Below are positions 36,046 through 43,417 of a stretch of DNA of 64,000 bases, piece after piece. The position numbers and the translations under genes are program-made. The stretch covers positions 181,406 to 245,405 of the forward strand of contig CACXKA010000004.1 of NCBI GenBank assembly GCA_902768125.1. Reading direction: 5' to 3'. Under the pieces are notes generated by a model. It saw nothing but the letters and a program-made list of their open reading frames with translations, searched no databases and was not told the DNA's origin. Positions within the stretch are counted from its first letter, which is position 1. Each line of letters starts with the position of its first letter. Source of the DNA: an uncultured Bacteroidales bacterium. Its GTDB lineage: Bacteria; Bacteroidota; Bacteroidia; Bacteroidales; Bacteroidaceae.

Positions 36046-36063
36046 AGATGAGTGGGGCTTTTT
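36036..36063 (+). terminator. Attenuator terminator before pheA
   Basis: AGCCCCGCTCA pairs with TGAGTGGGGCT (11 bp, one G-T) across a minimal loop and is followed by TTTT. It lies 37 bp upstream of the pheA ATG and downstream of the leader ORF. Confidence 0.85.
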
Positions 36064-36099
36064 AGTGAGCACGACAAACAAATATACATTATATATAAT

Positions 36100-36951
36100 A
36101 TGAAAAGAGTTGCAATACAAGGAGAGGTGGGAAGTTACCACGACGTGGCAAGCCACTATTACTTCGAAGGCGAGGAGGTGGAACTTATCTGCTGCGACAC
36201 GTTCGAAGAGGTGTTCGAGGAGATGAAGAAGGACTCGAACGTGATTGGCATGGTGGCGATTGAGAACACCATCGCAGGTTCGTTGCTGCACAACTACGAA
36301 CTGTTGCGCGACAGCGGCATGCAGATTGTGGGCGAACATAAACTGCGCATCTCACACAGCATCATGTGCTTGCCTGAAGACAATTGGGAGGACATCACGG
36401 AGGTGAACTCTCACCCTGTGGCGCTGATGCAATGCCGAAACTTCCTGAAGCAGCATCCTCAGTTCAAGATTGTGGAGACCGACGACACGGCAGGTTCTGC
36501 CAAGAACATCAGCGAGAACGGACTGCGAGGTCATGCTGCCATCTGTTCCAAGTACGCTGCCCCACTCTACGGCATGAAGATTTTGCAGGAGGGCATCGAG
36601 ACGAACAAGCACAACTTCACGCGTTTCCTGATTGTGGCAGACCCTTGGCGGGCAGAGGAACTGAGTGTGCCCAGCAAGTCAAACAAGGCAAGCATCGTGT
36701 TCAGCCTTCCCCACAGCGAGGGCTCTCTCTCCCAAGTATTGAGCATCTTCTCTTTCTACAAGATCAACCTCACAAAGATTCAGTCGTTGCCTATCATCGG
36801 ACGGGAATGGGAATATATGTTCTACATCGACGTGATGTACGACGACTACACTCGTTACCGTCAGAGCATCGACGCCGTACGGCCGCTGACCAAGCAACTG
36901 AAAGTGTTGGGTGAATATGTGGAGGGAAAAAGCACCATCGAGAAAAATTAA
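36100..36951 (+). CDS. pheA: Prephenate dehydratase
   Basis: The protein has 283 residues and converts prephenate to phenylpyruvate. The catalytic domain starts VAIQGEVGSYHDVASHYYF and contains GMVAIENTIAGSLLHNYELL and TRFLIVAD. A C-terminal ACT domain (about 195-270: SLPHSEGSLSQVLSIFSFYKI, then IQSLPI) is the expected site of Phe feedback. No chorismate mutase domain is fused; that activity is in the third gene. It is the first gene of the operon and lies behind the attenuator. Confidence 0.94.
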   Translation: MKRVAIQGEVGSYHDVASHYYFEGEEVELICCDTFEEVFEEMKKDSNVIGMVAIENTIAGSLLHNYELLRDSGMQIVGEHKLRISHSIMCLPEDNWEDITEVNSHPVALMQCRNFLKQHPQFKIVETDDTAGSAKNISENGLRGHAAICSKYAAPLYGMKILQEGIETNKHNFTRFLIVADPWRAEELSVPSKSNKASIVFSLPHSEGSLSQVLSIFSFYKINLTKIQSLPIIGREWEYMFYIDVMYDDYTRYRQSIDAVRPLTKQLKVLGEYVEGKSTIEKN

Positions 36952-36956
36952 AAAAT

Positions 36957-38126
36957 ATGATACAACCAGCAGACAGATTATCGCTCGTAAGCGAATACTA
37001 CTTTTCAAGAAAACTCAAGGAGGTGGCAAAGCTGAACGCGGAGGGCAAGGACATCATCTCGCTCGCCATCGGTTCGCCCGACATGCCACCAAGTCCTGAA
37101 ACCATCGACGTGCTCTGTGAGAACGCTCATCGTCCTGATGCGCACGGCTACCAGCCTACAGTCGGCATTCCCGAACTGAGAAAGGCAATGGCCAATTTCT
37201 ACAAGCGTTGGTATGGCGTGGAACTCGATCCAGCCACAGAGATACAGCCACTCATCGGCAGCAAGGAGGGCATCCTGCACGTGACGTTGGCACTCTGCAA
37301 CCCTGGTGATAAGGTGTTGGTGCCCAATCCAGGTTATCCCACTTACACGTCGCTGAGCAAGATTCTCGGTCAGCAGATTGTGAACTACGACCTGATGGAG
37401 AGCAACGGTTGGCAGCCCGACTTCGAACAGTTGGAGGCGATGGACTTAAGCGGCGTGAAACTCATGTGGACGAACTATCCCAACATGCCGACTGGTGGAC
37501 GTGCCACTCGTGCGTTGTATGAGAAGATTGTAGCATTCGCCAAGAAGCACGACATCGTGGTGGTGAACGACAACCCCTACTCTTTCATCCTCAACCGCGA
37601 CGAGCATCTGAGCATCCTGCAAGTGCCAGGAGCGAAGGACTGCTGCATCGAATTCAATTCTATGTCGAAGAGCCACAACATGCCGGGATGGCGTGTGGGC
37701 ATGCTGGCAACGAACAGCACCTTCGTACAATGGATTCTGAAAATCAAGAGCAACATCGATTCCGGCACATTCCGTCCGCTGCAGTTGGCAGCCGCACAAG
37801 CTTACGAGAACTCGGAGGCTTGGCACACAAACGCCAACATCGAGACTTACGCTTCTCGTCGCAAGATTGCCGAGGACATCATGACCACCCTCGGATGCTC
37901 ATTCGACCCCACACAGCAAGGCATGTTCCTCTGGGGACGCATCCCCGACAGCATCGCCGATGTGGAAGACCTGACGGAGAAAGTGCTGCACGAAGCCCGC
38001 GTGTTCATCACTCCTGGCTTCATCTTCGGCAGCAACGGCAAGCGCTACATTCGCATCTCGCTTTGTGCCAAGGACGAAAAAATGGAATTGGCTTTGCAGA
38101 GAATAAAAGAAGTATTCAAGAACTAA
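36957..38126 (+). CDS. PLP-dependent aminotransferase (probable aromatic aminotransferase)
   Basis: The protein has 389 residues, fold type I class I/II. The PLP lysine is Lys238 in SMSKSHNMPGWRVG; the segment IGSPDMPPSPE is the N-terminal substrate region, and Asn205-x-x-Tyr208 stacks the cofactor. The sequence recalls LL-diaminopimelate aminotransferase relatives, but its place between pheA and the DAHP synthase gene suggests that it transaminates phenylpyruvate and 4-hydroxyphenylpyruvate. The start is 5 bp after pheA. Confidence 0.9.
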   Translation: MIQPADRLSLVSEYYFSRKLKEVAKLNAEGKDIISLAIGSPDMPPSPETIDVLCENAHRPDAHGYQPTVGIPELRKAMANFYKRWYGVELDPATEIQPLIGSKEGILHVTLALCNPGDKVLVPNPGYPTYTSLSKILGQQIVNYDLMESNGWQPDFEQLEAMDLSGVKLMWTNYPNMPTGGRATRALYEKIVAFAKKHDIVVVNDNPYSFILNRDEHLSILQVPGAKDCCIEFNSMSKSHNMPGWRVGMLATNSTFVQWILKIKSNIDSGTFRPLQLAAAQAYENSEAWHTNANIETYASRRKIAEDIMTTLGCSFDPTQQGMFLWGRIPDSIADVEDLTEKVLHEARVFITPGFIFGSNGKRYIRISLCAKDEKMELALQRIKEVFKN

Positions 38127-38151
38127 TATAGAACTAAAACAAGATCACAAT

Positions 38152-39216
38152 ATGGAACTCGATTTACAACCCCTGAATTTGCCGAGCGACAACGAACGTC
38201 CGTTCGTGATTGCCGGCCCATGCTCCGCCGAGACTGAGGAGCAAGTGATGCAAACTGCCCGTGAACTGGCGATGAAAGGTTGCCACAACTTCCGTGCTGG
38301 TGTGTGGAAACCCCGCACCAAACCCGGAGGCTTTGAAGGTCACGGAGAGAAGGCGCTGCCTTGGATGAAGCAGGTGAAGGAAGAGACGCACATGCTTATC
38401 TCCACCGAGGTGGCAACGCCTGAGCACGTGGAGCTGGCATTGAAATACGACATGGACATCCTCTGGGTGGGCGCCCGCACGACTGCCAACCCCTTCGCGG
38501 TGCAGGCATTGGCTGATGCGCTGAAAGGTGTGGACGTGCCAGTGTTCGTGAAGAACCCAGTGAATCCTGACATCGAATTGTGGATTGGTGCTTTGGAGCG
38601 TATCAACCAGGCAGGCGTGAAGCGTATGGGTGCCATCCACCGCGGTTTCTCCAGCTACGAGCAGAAGATATACCGCAATGCACCTATGTGGCAGATTCCT
38701 ATCGAGCTGCATCGTCGCATTCCTAACCTGCCTATCATCTGTGACCCCTCCCACATCGGTGGTCGTCGCGAACTGATTGCCCCACTCTGTCAGCAGTCAA
38801 TGGACTTGGGTTTCGACGGACTCATCGTGGAGGCTCATTGCGATCCCGACAAGGCATGGAGCGATGCCAAGCAGCAGGTCACTCCTGAGGTGCTCGACTA
38901 CATCCTCTCCCTGCTCATCATCCGCGACGAGCACACAACCACCGAAGGTCTGACAAGCCTTCGCAAGCAGATTGACGAACTGGACAACCAGCTCATGGAC
39001 ATCCTTGCCAAGCGTATGAGAGTGTGCCGCGAGATTGGTCACTACAAGAAGGAGCACAACATGACCGTGCTTCAGGCTGTGCGCTACAACGAGATTCTCT
39101 CGAAGCGTGGCGTGCAAGGTTCTCTCTGTGGCATGAGCCCTGACTTCGTGGCAAAGGTCTTCGAGAGCATCCACGAGGAGAGTGTGCATCAGCAGATTGA
39201 AATCATCAATAAGTAA
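38152..39216 (+). CDS. Bifunctional DAHP synthase / chorismate mutase
   Basis: The protein has 354 residues. The N-terminal DAHP synthase (about 1-260) has GPCSAETEEQV, WKPRTKPGGFEG and PIICDPSHIGGRREL. The C-terminal AroQ-type chorismate mutase (about 268-350) has LRKQIDELDNQLMDILAKRM. This fusion links the first step of the shikimate pathway with the branch step towards Phe and Tyr, and is known from Bacteroidetes and some Firmicutes. The gene is third in the operon. Confidence 0.94.
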   Translation: MELDLQPLNLPSDNERPFVIAGPCSAETEEQVMQTARELAMKGCHNFRAGVWKPRTKPGGFEGHGEKALPWMKQVKEETHMLISTEVATPEHVELALKYDMDILWVGARTTANPFAVQALADALKGVDVPVFVKNPVNPDIELWIGALERINQAGVKRMGAIHRGFSSYEQKIYRNAPMWQIPIELHRRIPNLPIICDPSHIGGRRELIAPLCQQSMDLGFDGLIVEAHCDPDKAWSDAKQQVTPEVLDYILSLLIIRDEHTTTEGLTSLRKQIDELDNQLMDILAKRMRVCREIGHYKKEHNMTVLQAVRYNEILSKRGVQGSLCGMSPDFVAKVFESIHEESVHQQIEIINK

Positions 39217-39217
39217 A

Positions 39218-39326
39218 ATTGAAAAGTTGAAGAATTGAAAAATTGAAGTTTTTGGGCTGACGCGATGTGAGAACTCGCCGCATGGCAACTTCAATTCTTC
39301 AATCTTTCAATTCTTCAATTCTTAAA
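39218..39326. repeat. Inverted pair of AATTGAAG-type repeats
   Basis: A left block of TTGAAGAATTGAAAAATTGA type and a right block of CTTCAATTCTTCAATC type form a long inverted repeat around a GC-rich centre (39253-39286). The units are 7-8 bp. It fills the gap between the DAHP synthase fusion and tyrA. Confidence 0.75.
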
Positions 39327-39339
39327 AACGCATCGTTTT

Positions 39340-40113
39340 ATGAAGATACTGATATTAGGTGCAGGCAAGATGGGGTCGTTCTTCACCGACCTGCTGTCGT
39401 TCGACCACGAGGTGGCTGTGTACGACATCGACCCCAAGCGACTCCGCTTCATGTACAACACCCAGCGGTTCACATCGTTGGAAGAGATTGACGCCTTCGA
39501 GCCAGAACTGGTCATCAATGCCGTCAGCCTCAAGTACACGCTGCAAGTGTTCGACCAGGTGATTCCCCACCTTCCCAAGTCATGCATCCTCTCCGACATC
39601 TCGTCGGTGAAGACAGGCTTCAAGGAGTACTACGAGGCAAGCGGATTCCACTATGTGAGCACGCACCCCATGTTCGGTCCCACCTTTGCCAACCTCGGCA
39701 AGCTGAGCGACGAGAACGCCATCATCATCAATGAGGGCGACTACATGGGACGCTGCTTCTTCAAGGACCTCTACTCTCGTCTGGGTCTCAACATCTTCGA
39801 ATACACCTTCGAGGAGCACGACCAGACTGTGGCATACTCGCTCTCCATCCCCTTCATCAGCACGTTCGCCTTTGCAGCCGTGATGAAGCATCAGGATGCG
39901 CCCGGCACCACCTTCAAGCGTCACATGAAGATAGCCAAGGGCGTGCTCTCCGAGGACGACACGCTGCTCAGGGAAATCCTCTTCAACCCCTACACCAAGG
40001 GACAGGTGGAGCAAATCCGCAAGGAGATGAAGGAAATCATCGAGATCATCGACACCCGCGACGAGGAGCACATGCAGCAGTACCTGACGAAGATACGCAA
40101 GAACATCAAGTAA
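39340..40113 (+). CDS. tyrA: Prephenate dehydrogenase
   Basis: The protein has 257 residues. It begins MKILILGAGKMGSFFTDLL, an NAD(P)-binding Rossmann motif with GAGKMG, followed by YDIDPKRL. SDISSVKTGFKEYY and STHPMFGPTFANL match the TyrA catalytic region, in which the conserved His (STHPMFGP) contacts the substrate. It oxidises prephenate to 4-hydroxyphenylpyruvate. No ACT domain is visible. It completes the operon, which ends at the terminator at 40126. Confidence 0.93.
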   Translation: MKILILGAGKMGSFFTDLLSFDHEVAVYDIDPKRLRFMYNTQRFTSLEEIDAFEPELVINAVSLKYTLQVFDQVIPHLPKSCILSDISSVKTGFKEYYEASGFHYVSTHPMFGPTFANLGKLSDENAIIINEGDYMGRCFFKDLYSRLGLNIFEYTFEEHDQTVAYSLSIPFISTFAFAAVMKHQDAPGTTFKRHMKIAKGVLSEDDTLLREILFNPYTKGQVEQIRKEMKEIIEIIDTRDEEHMQQYLTKIRKNIK

Positions 40114-40125
40114 ACGAAATAAGAC

Positions 40126-40157
40126 AGCAGGAGCAAACAAGGCTCCTGCTTTTTTTG
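40126..40157 (+). terminator. Terminator of the Phe/Tyr operon
   Basis: AGCAGGAGC pairs with GCTCCTGCT across a 7-nt loop and is followed by seven T. Confidence 0.92.
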
Positions 40158-40188
40158 TTCAAAGTGTTTGTTTGTGAAAAATAAATCG

Positions 40189-40196
40189 TATCTTTG
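40189..40196 (+). promoter_or_regulatory. Promoter -7 box for the 40228 gene
   Basis: TATCTTTG with TTTG at 40167, 18 bp upstream. It lies 31 bp before the ATG. Confidence 0.65.
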
Positions 40197-40227
40197 CAGC
40201 GGAAACAATAAAGAAAGGAAATTGATT

Positions 40228-40437
40228 ATGGCAAGCAGTACATCTATTCAGGGAGTATATGTGAACGTGCCGACCGTTGACTGGTCGCTGTTCCGCGAAC
40301 TCATTCGCAAATTTGGCTGGCAGGCTGAAACCCGTGAGCAGCTGCTCGATCGTTTTATCGTCAGTCGTCCTGCCAATCCTGGCATCAGCGAAGAGGAAAT
40401 CATGGATGAGGTGAAATCCGTTAGATATGCCAAATAG
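40228..40437 (+). CDS. Small protein, possible orphan antitoxin
   Basis: The protein has 69 residues. The order is a VYVNVPTVDWSLFRELIRKFGWQ segment and a C-terminal EEEIMDEVKSVRYAK helix, typical of Bacteroidales antitoxin-like proteins that precede a PIN toxin. No toxin follows: two bases after the stop, ATG at 40440 opens a frame of only 15 codons (MKVILADFKEMMLYI). It then meets a terminator. The antitoxin role is inferred. Confidence 0.55.
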   Translation: MASSTSIQGVYVNVPTVDWSLFRELIRKFGWQAETREQLLDRFIVSRPANPGISEEEIMDEVKSVRYAK

Positions 40438-40439
40438 GT

Positions 40440-40487
40440 ATGAAGGTTATCCTTGCCGACTTTAAGGAAATGATGTTATACATCTAA
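40440..40487 (+). pseudogene. Possible relic of a toxin start (15 codons)
   Basis: MKVILADFKEMMLYI could be a truncated toxin start (such proteins often open with M-x-(I/V)-x-L-A-D or L-D). The evidence is position only, and it may be chance. Confidence 0.25.
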
Positions 40488-40494
40488 TCCCCTT

Positions 40495-40535
40495 ACGCCT
40501 CCACTCCCCTAATCTTCAGAGTTGGAGGCGTTTTT
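40495..40535 (+). terminator. Rho-independent terminator
   Basis: ACGCCTCCA pairs with TGGAGGCGT (9 bp) around a 19-nt loop and is followed by T4. Confidence 0.85.
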
Positions 40536-40569
40536 ATACTCCTTCCCAAACTTTTTTTCTTTGTATTTA

Positions 40570-40602
40570 TTTGGTAATATCGAAAGAAATGTAGTATCTT
40601 TG
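40570..40602 (+). promoter_or_regulatory. Promoter of the vapBC-like module
   Basis: TTTG (40570-40573) and TATCTTTG (40595-40602) with a 21-bp spacer. The antitoxin ATG is at 40627. Confidence 0.75.
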
Positions 40603-40626
40603 CATCGAATAATCATTATTGCAAGT

Positions 40627-40875
40627 ATGGTAGGAACACTTAACGTAAGCGATGTTTACATGGACATGCTTGGCACATTGCCTGGCGAAGATAAGCTTGA
40701 CTTGATTTCCAAGCTTGTCAAGTCTATGAAGAAAGCTGTCACGCCCAAGGTGGAGACGAAGGACATCTTCGCCTGCTTCTCTACTGACTGGGGCGGAGAC
40801 ATGAGCACAGAGGACTATGCCGACATGTTGCGTAGTGAGAATATTGAAAGTACACGAACTGTAGAAACTTGGTAA
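40627..40875 (+). CDS. Antitoxin of a vapBC-like module
   Basis: The protein has 82 residues. It begins VGTLNVSDVYMDMLGTLPGEDKLDLISKLVKSM, a form seen next to PIN toxins in Bacteroidales, and its acidic C-terminus probably binds the toxin. The spacing to the toxin gene is 6 bp. A longer upstream frame crosses the promoter and is rejected. Confidence 0.8.
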   Translation: MVGTLNVSDVYMDMLGTLPGEDKLDLISKLVKSMKKAVTPKVETKDIFACFSTDWGGDMSTEDYADMLRSENIESTRTVETW

Positions 40876-40881
40876 ACGACG

Positions 40882-41277
40882 ATGGCAAAATATCTGCTTG
40901 ACACTTGTACGTGCATTTCCATGTTTCGGAATGAGGGTCGCGTCCGCGAAACCCTCCGTCGTGTAGGCACCAAAAACTGCTACATCTCGGAAATCACTGT
41001 GGCAGAACTCTATTTTGGATTGGCAAAGGCTGAGGACAAAAAGCGCAAGCTTGATGACATTCACAATGTGCAGCGTCTTTTTCGTGTCATTCCTGCTTAT
41101 TCTTCATTCAAGGAATACGGTGAAATCCGCAAGTCACTTGAACATACAGGTCAACGAGTGGATCAATTTGACCTGCTGATTGGTGCCACAGCTTTACATC
41201 ACAAGATAACGCTTGTTACTTCCAATCTCAAACACTTTGAACGAATGCAAGGTATTGAGATTGAAAATTGGAAATAA
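40882..41277 (+). CDS. PIN-domain toxin (VapC-like)
   Basis: The protein has 131 residues. PIN active-site acids are Asp7 (YLLDTCTCI), Glu42 (TVAELYFGLA), Asp94 or Asp97 (VDQFDLLIGATA) and a conserved TSN at 113-115. Such proteins are Mg-dependent RNases; here the target is unknown. The gene is paired with the preceding antitoxin. Confidence 0.92.
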   Translation: MAKYLLDTCTCISMFRNEGRVRETLRRVGTKNCYISEITVAELYFGLAKAEDKKRKLDDIHNVQRLFRVIPAYSSFKEYGEIRKSLEHTGQRVDQFDLLIGATALHHKITLVTSNLKHFERMQGIEIENWK

Positions 41278-41290
41278 TATCGACATTGAG

Positions 41291-41322
41291 CGGATAGACA
41301 AGAATGGGGCTATCCGTTTTTT
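41291..41322 (+). terminator. Terminator of the vapBC-like module
   Basis: CGGATAG pairs with CTATCCG across a 12-nt loop and is followed by six T. Confidence 0.85.
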
Positions 41323-41427
41323 ATTCTGATAGAGAATGGAACAGAAATTTGGGATTAATAGCATAGACCTGCAGAGGTTGCGGGAGTTTTGCGAACGGGA
41401 AGAAATATAAGAGAAACCATAAACAAA

Positions 41428-41463
41428 AAAGAAGAAGAGGACTATACAACCCTCTTCTTCTTT
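41428..41463. terminator. Bidirectional terminator
   Basis: AAAGAAGAAGAGG pairs with CCTCTTCTTCTTT around a 10-nt loop. It lies downstream of the minus-strand lipocalin-like gene. Upstream of it, 41323-41427 holds only a short open stretch (MEQKFGINSIDLQRLREFCE) that is not supported as a gene. Confidence 0.7.
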
Positions 41464-41488
41464 CTTTATTATATGAAATATAGTAAGT

Positions 41489-41902
41489 TTATTGCTTTAC
41501 GCACATCACCCATATGGTTTCATTGGAGTCTGGTAAACTCATCTTCAATTCAACTGTTGAACCTGATAGGGAAAGAACTGTATAGACAACGTAAACTTCC
41601 CCACCCACATAAGTTGTAATTGTATTGCCTTTAGCTGAATAGGTTCCTGAACCATTACCAAAATAACCATATCCTGAGTAAGTTCCATTAGAATTAAATG
41701 TGGCTGTGGTCGGTGTTAATACCCAATTGGTATAAGAGCCTACTTCCGACATCTTCATTTTGCTAATTTTCCATGTTCCGTAAAGAGTCTCCATAGAATA
41801 ATTGAAACTGTTGTTGTCATCATCTTTACTACAAGAAATGACACCCACACTCAAAATTGCGACCATCAATACGGTCAGCATGCTCAAATAATACTTTTTC
41901 AT
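41489..41902 (-). CDS. Lipocalin-like lipoprotein
   Basis: The protein has 137 residues. The type II signal ends VISC and the mature N-terminus is SKDDDN; Asp-rich tails after the Cys resemble the lipoprotein export signal described in Bacteroidetes, which suggests surface display. LYGTWKISKM and later short strands fit a lipocalin-like barrel (a G-x-W near the start). Ligand unknown. It is 32 bp downstream of the beta-barrel gene. Confidence 0.75.
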   Translation of the reverse strand: MKKYYLSMLTVLMVAILSVGVISCSKDDDNNSFNYSMETLYGTWKISKMKMSEVGSYTNWVLTPTTATFNSNGTYSGYGYFGNGSGTYSAKGNTITTYVGGEVYVVYTVLSLSGSTVELKMSLPDSNETIWVMCVKQ

Positions 41903-41934
41903 TGTTTTTAATAGATTTAATTGTTAGTAATATA

Positions 41935-42513
41935 TTAGAACTCAAATCCAACTTTGATGGATATGCCTTCTGTATTTAGTTTTCTTGAATATGTTGTGTA
42001 GTTCATACTTTTATAACTAACGAAACTCTTGAAGGTCTCGAATTCCAGTTTCTCTGTCGTATAGCCTACCAAAACATTAACAGCCTGCTTTTCGTTCAGA
42101 GCAAAGCGACAGCCAAGAGAAAGATTCAGATAAAGATCGCCATTATTTGTGACATAAGTACCAGCTTTCCCATCAATGAAAGGGGTAATTTTCCCTTTAC
42201 TGAAGTTTGCTCTTAGATTGGCAAATAGGGGAATATCCACTTTACTTTCACGTTGGTCAAGAGGAATATCCATTCCTTTCGTTTTGTATTCGGGCATGAA
42301 ATGCAAACCAAGACCACCACCTACAAAGAAGAATGGATTAATTTGATAACCATGTGACGTGTTGATTTCGAAACGTCCAAAATCATAATCACCCACTCCG
42401 ATAGTATAGCCACCATCAATGAAACCACGATAGCAACCTGACGAAGTGTTTTGTGCAGACAACATCTGAGATGCCAGCAACACGGCCAAAGAGAATAAAA
42501 CCTTTTTCATCAT
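41935..42513 (-). CDS. Small outer-membrane beta-barrel protein
   Basis: The protein has 192 residues with a signal peptide ending at about LSAQN. Alternating hydrophobic/aromatic strands (FEINTSHGYQINPFFFVGGGLGL, VDIPLFANLRANF) and a C-terminal Phe (IKVGFEF) suggest an eight-stranded OmpX/OmpW-like barrel. It is the promoter-proximal gene of a two-gene unit with the lipocalin-like lipoprotein. The leader is long, about 240 nt. Confidence 0.8.
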   Translation of the reverse strand: MMKKVLFSLAVLLASQMLSAQNTSSGCYRGFIDGGYTIGVGDYDFGRFEINTSHGYQINPFFFVGGGLGLHFMPEYKTKGMDIPLDQRESKVDIPLFANLRANFSKGKITPFIDGKAGTYVTNNGDLYLNLSLGCRFALNEKQAVNVLVGYTTEKLEFETFKSFVSYKSMNYTTYSRKLNTEGISIKVGFEF

Positions 42514-42630
42514 TTCTATAGTCTAAGTTAATGACACGTTTATCTCTAAATGGCTGCACTTACCTTTTTAAACAAGAAAAAGCGCAAACCCCATCATATC
42601 TCCGACAGGCCTTCCACAGCCCATATATCC

Positions 42631-42741
42631 CTATGTGAAGTCTACGCTTATGCGTACACTCCAATTGGAATATATTGTTGCTCGTGCTTTCTTCTTGCGA
42701 GGTGGAAGTTCGTCGGAGAAATTGAGCAATATGTCTTGCAT
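42631..42741 (-). CDS. Possible short ORF in the leader of the beta-barrel gene
   Basis: ATG at 42741 (minus strand) opens 36 codons, beginning MQDILLNFSDELPPRKKKAR. It starts about 20 bp after the promoter box at 42761 and is preceded by an A/G-rich stretch. I see no homologue. It may be a leader peptide or chance. Confidence 0.3.
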   Translation of the reverse strand: MQDILLNFSDELPPRKKKARATIYSNWSVRISVDFT

Positions 42742-42760
42742 TCTTCTTAGAATGCGGTTG

Positions 42761-42793
42761 CAAAAATACTCAATTTTCTTTGAATTATCCAAA
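42761..42793 (-). promoter_or_regulatory. Promoter for the beta-barrel/lipoprotein unit
   Basis: On the minus strand TTTG (42793-42790) and TATTTTTG (42768-42761) are spaced 21 bp. Confidence 0.65.
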
Positions 42794-42874
42794 CAGAAAA
42801 GCTAAAAACATAAAAAATCTGTCATATTTCTTTATTTTTCTTGGCACAAACAATGTAGTTTGAAAGATTTCATG

Positions 42875-42882
42875 TATTTTTG
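42875..42882 (+). promoter_or_regulatory. Promoter -7 box for the candidate structured RNA
   Basis: TATTTTTG matches TAnnTTTG. No well-spaced upstream TTTG is seen. Transcription should begin near 42889. Confidence 0.55.
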
Positions 42883-42888
42883 CAATCA

Positions 42889-43060
42889 AATCTTTTAGGA
42901 AAAGAGCCACAGTTTATCGGTACAACATCAAACTACGACAATAGATTAGCACGATACAACGAAGGCTGGCAGCTCATTCCCCGATTTGGGGCATGGGCGC
43001 TGGCGATATTCAGCAGTATTGTGCTAGAGGGGTCGTAGCCTCGATGTTGACTGTTTGTTT
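42889..43060 (+). ncRNA. Candidate structured RNA with a rod-like fold (6S-like)
   Basis: Seven nested helices can be drawn in one rod: 42909-42913/43050-43054, 42923-42929/43043-43049, 42933-42939/43032-43038, 42948-42952/43021-43025, 42954-42957/43016-43019, 42972-42975/42995-42998 and 42979-42982/42988-42991, the last closing a GATTT loop. The two 7-bp helices are perfect. No protein-coding frame of note is present, and a promoter box lies directly upstream. The long interrupted hairpin of about 170 nt recalls 6S RNA, which mimics an open promoter for RNA polymerase; Bacteroidales 6S RNA or the Bacteroidales-1 motif are candidates. The identity is inferred. Confidence 0.5.
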
Positions 43061-43129
43061 ATCAAGAGTGTTCATTGCCTCCTTTATTGAATTTTCACTT
43101 GCAATGATACATATTTTAAGATAAACAAC

Positions 43130-43360
43130 ATGATTAAGAACTATACAAATGGTGAATTGGCAGAAAGTGACTCTCTCTTAGCCATGCAAAAGGTCCACTT
43201 TGCGCTTTTTGAGCCTCTTGTATCCAGTAAGAAGGTCCACTTCACGCTTTTTGAGCCTCTTGTATCCAATCAGAAGGCTCACTTTGCGGTTTTTGGACGT
43301 CTTGTATCCAATCAGAAGCTCCACTTTGCGCTTTTTGGACATCTTGTATCTAATCAGTAG
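43130..43360 (+). CDS. Possible repeat peptide encoded by array B
   Basis: The open frame of 76 residues begins MIKNYTNGELAESD and then repeats a 14-residue unit, KVHFALFEPLVSNQ, four times. The opposite strand is equally open, so translation is not established. Confidence 0.25.
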   Translation: MIKNYTNGELAESDSLLAMQKVHFALFEPLVSSKKVHFTLFEPLVSNQKAHFAVFGRLVSNQKLHFALFGHLVSNQ

Positions 43361-43375
43361 CGTCACTTTGCGAAA
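43191..43375. repeat. 42-bp tandem array B
   Basis: Four full 42-bp units start at 43191, 43233, 43275 and 43317, with a partial fifth. The core is CCACTTTGCGCTTTTTGAGC then CTCTTGTATCCAATCAGAAG. It ends 43 bp before the start of the Gly/Pro-tail gene. The sequence is unrelated to array A, but the unit length is the same. Confidence 0.95.
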
Positions 43376-43417
43376 ATTCATCAATTATATTATTAACTAA
43401 TCTAAAACTTTTGGCTT

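Noticed and set aside
41389-41619. 76-codon open frame on the plus strand
   Set aside because: It runs through a terminator hairpin and the antisense of the lipocalin-like gene.
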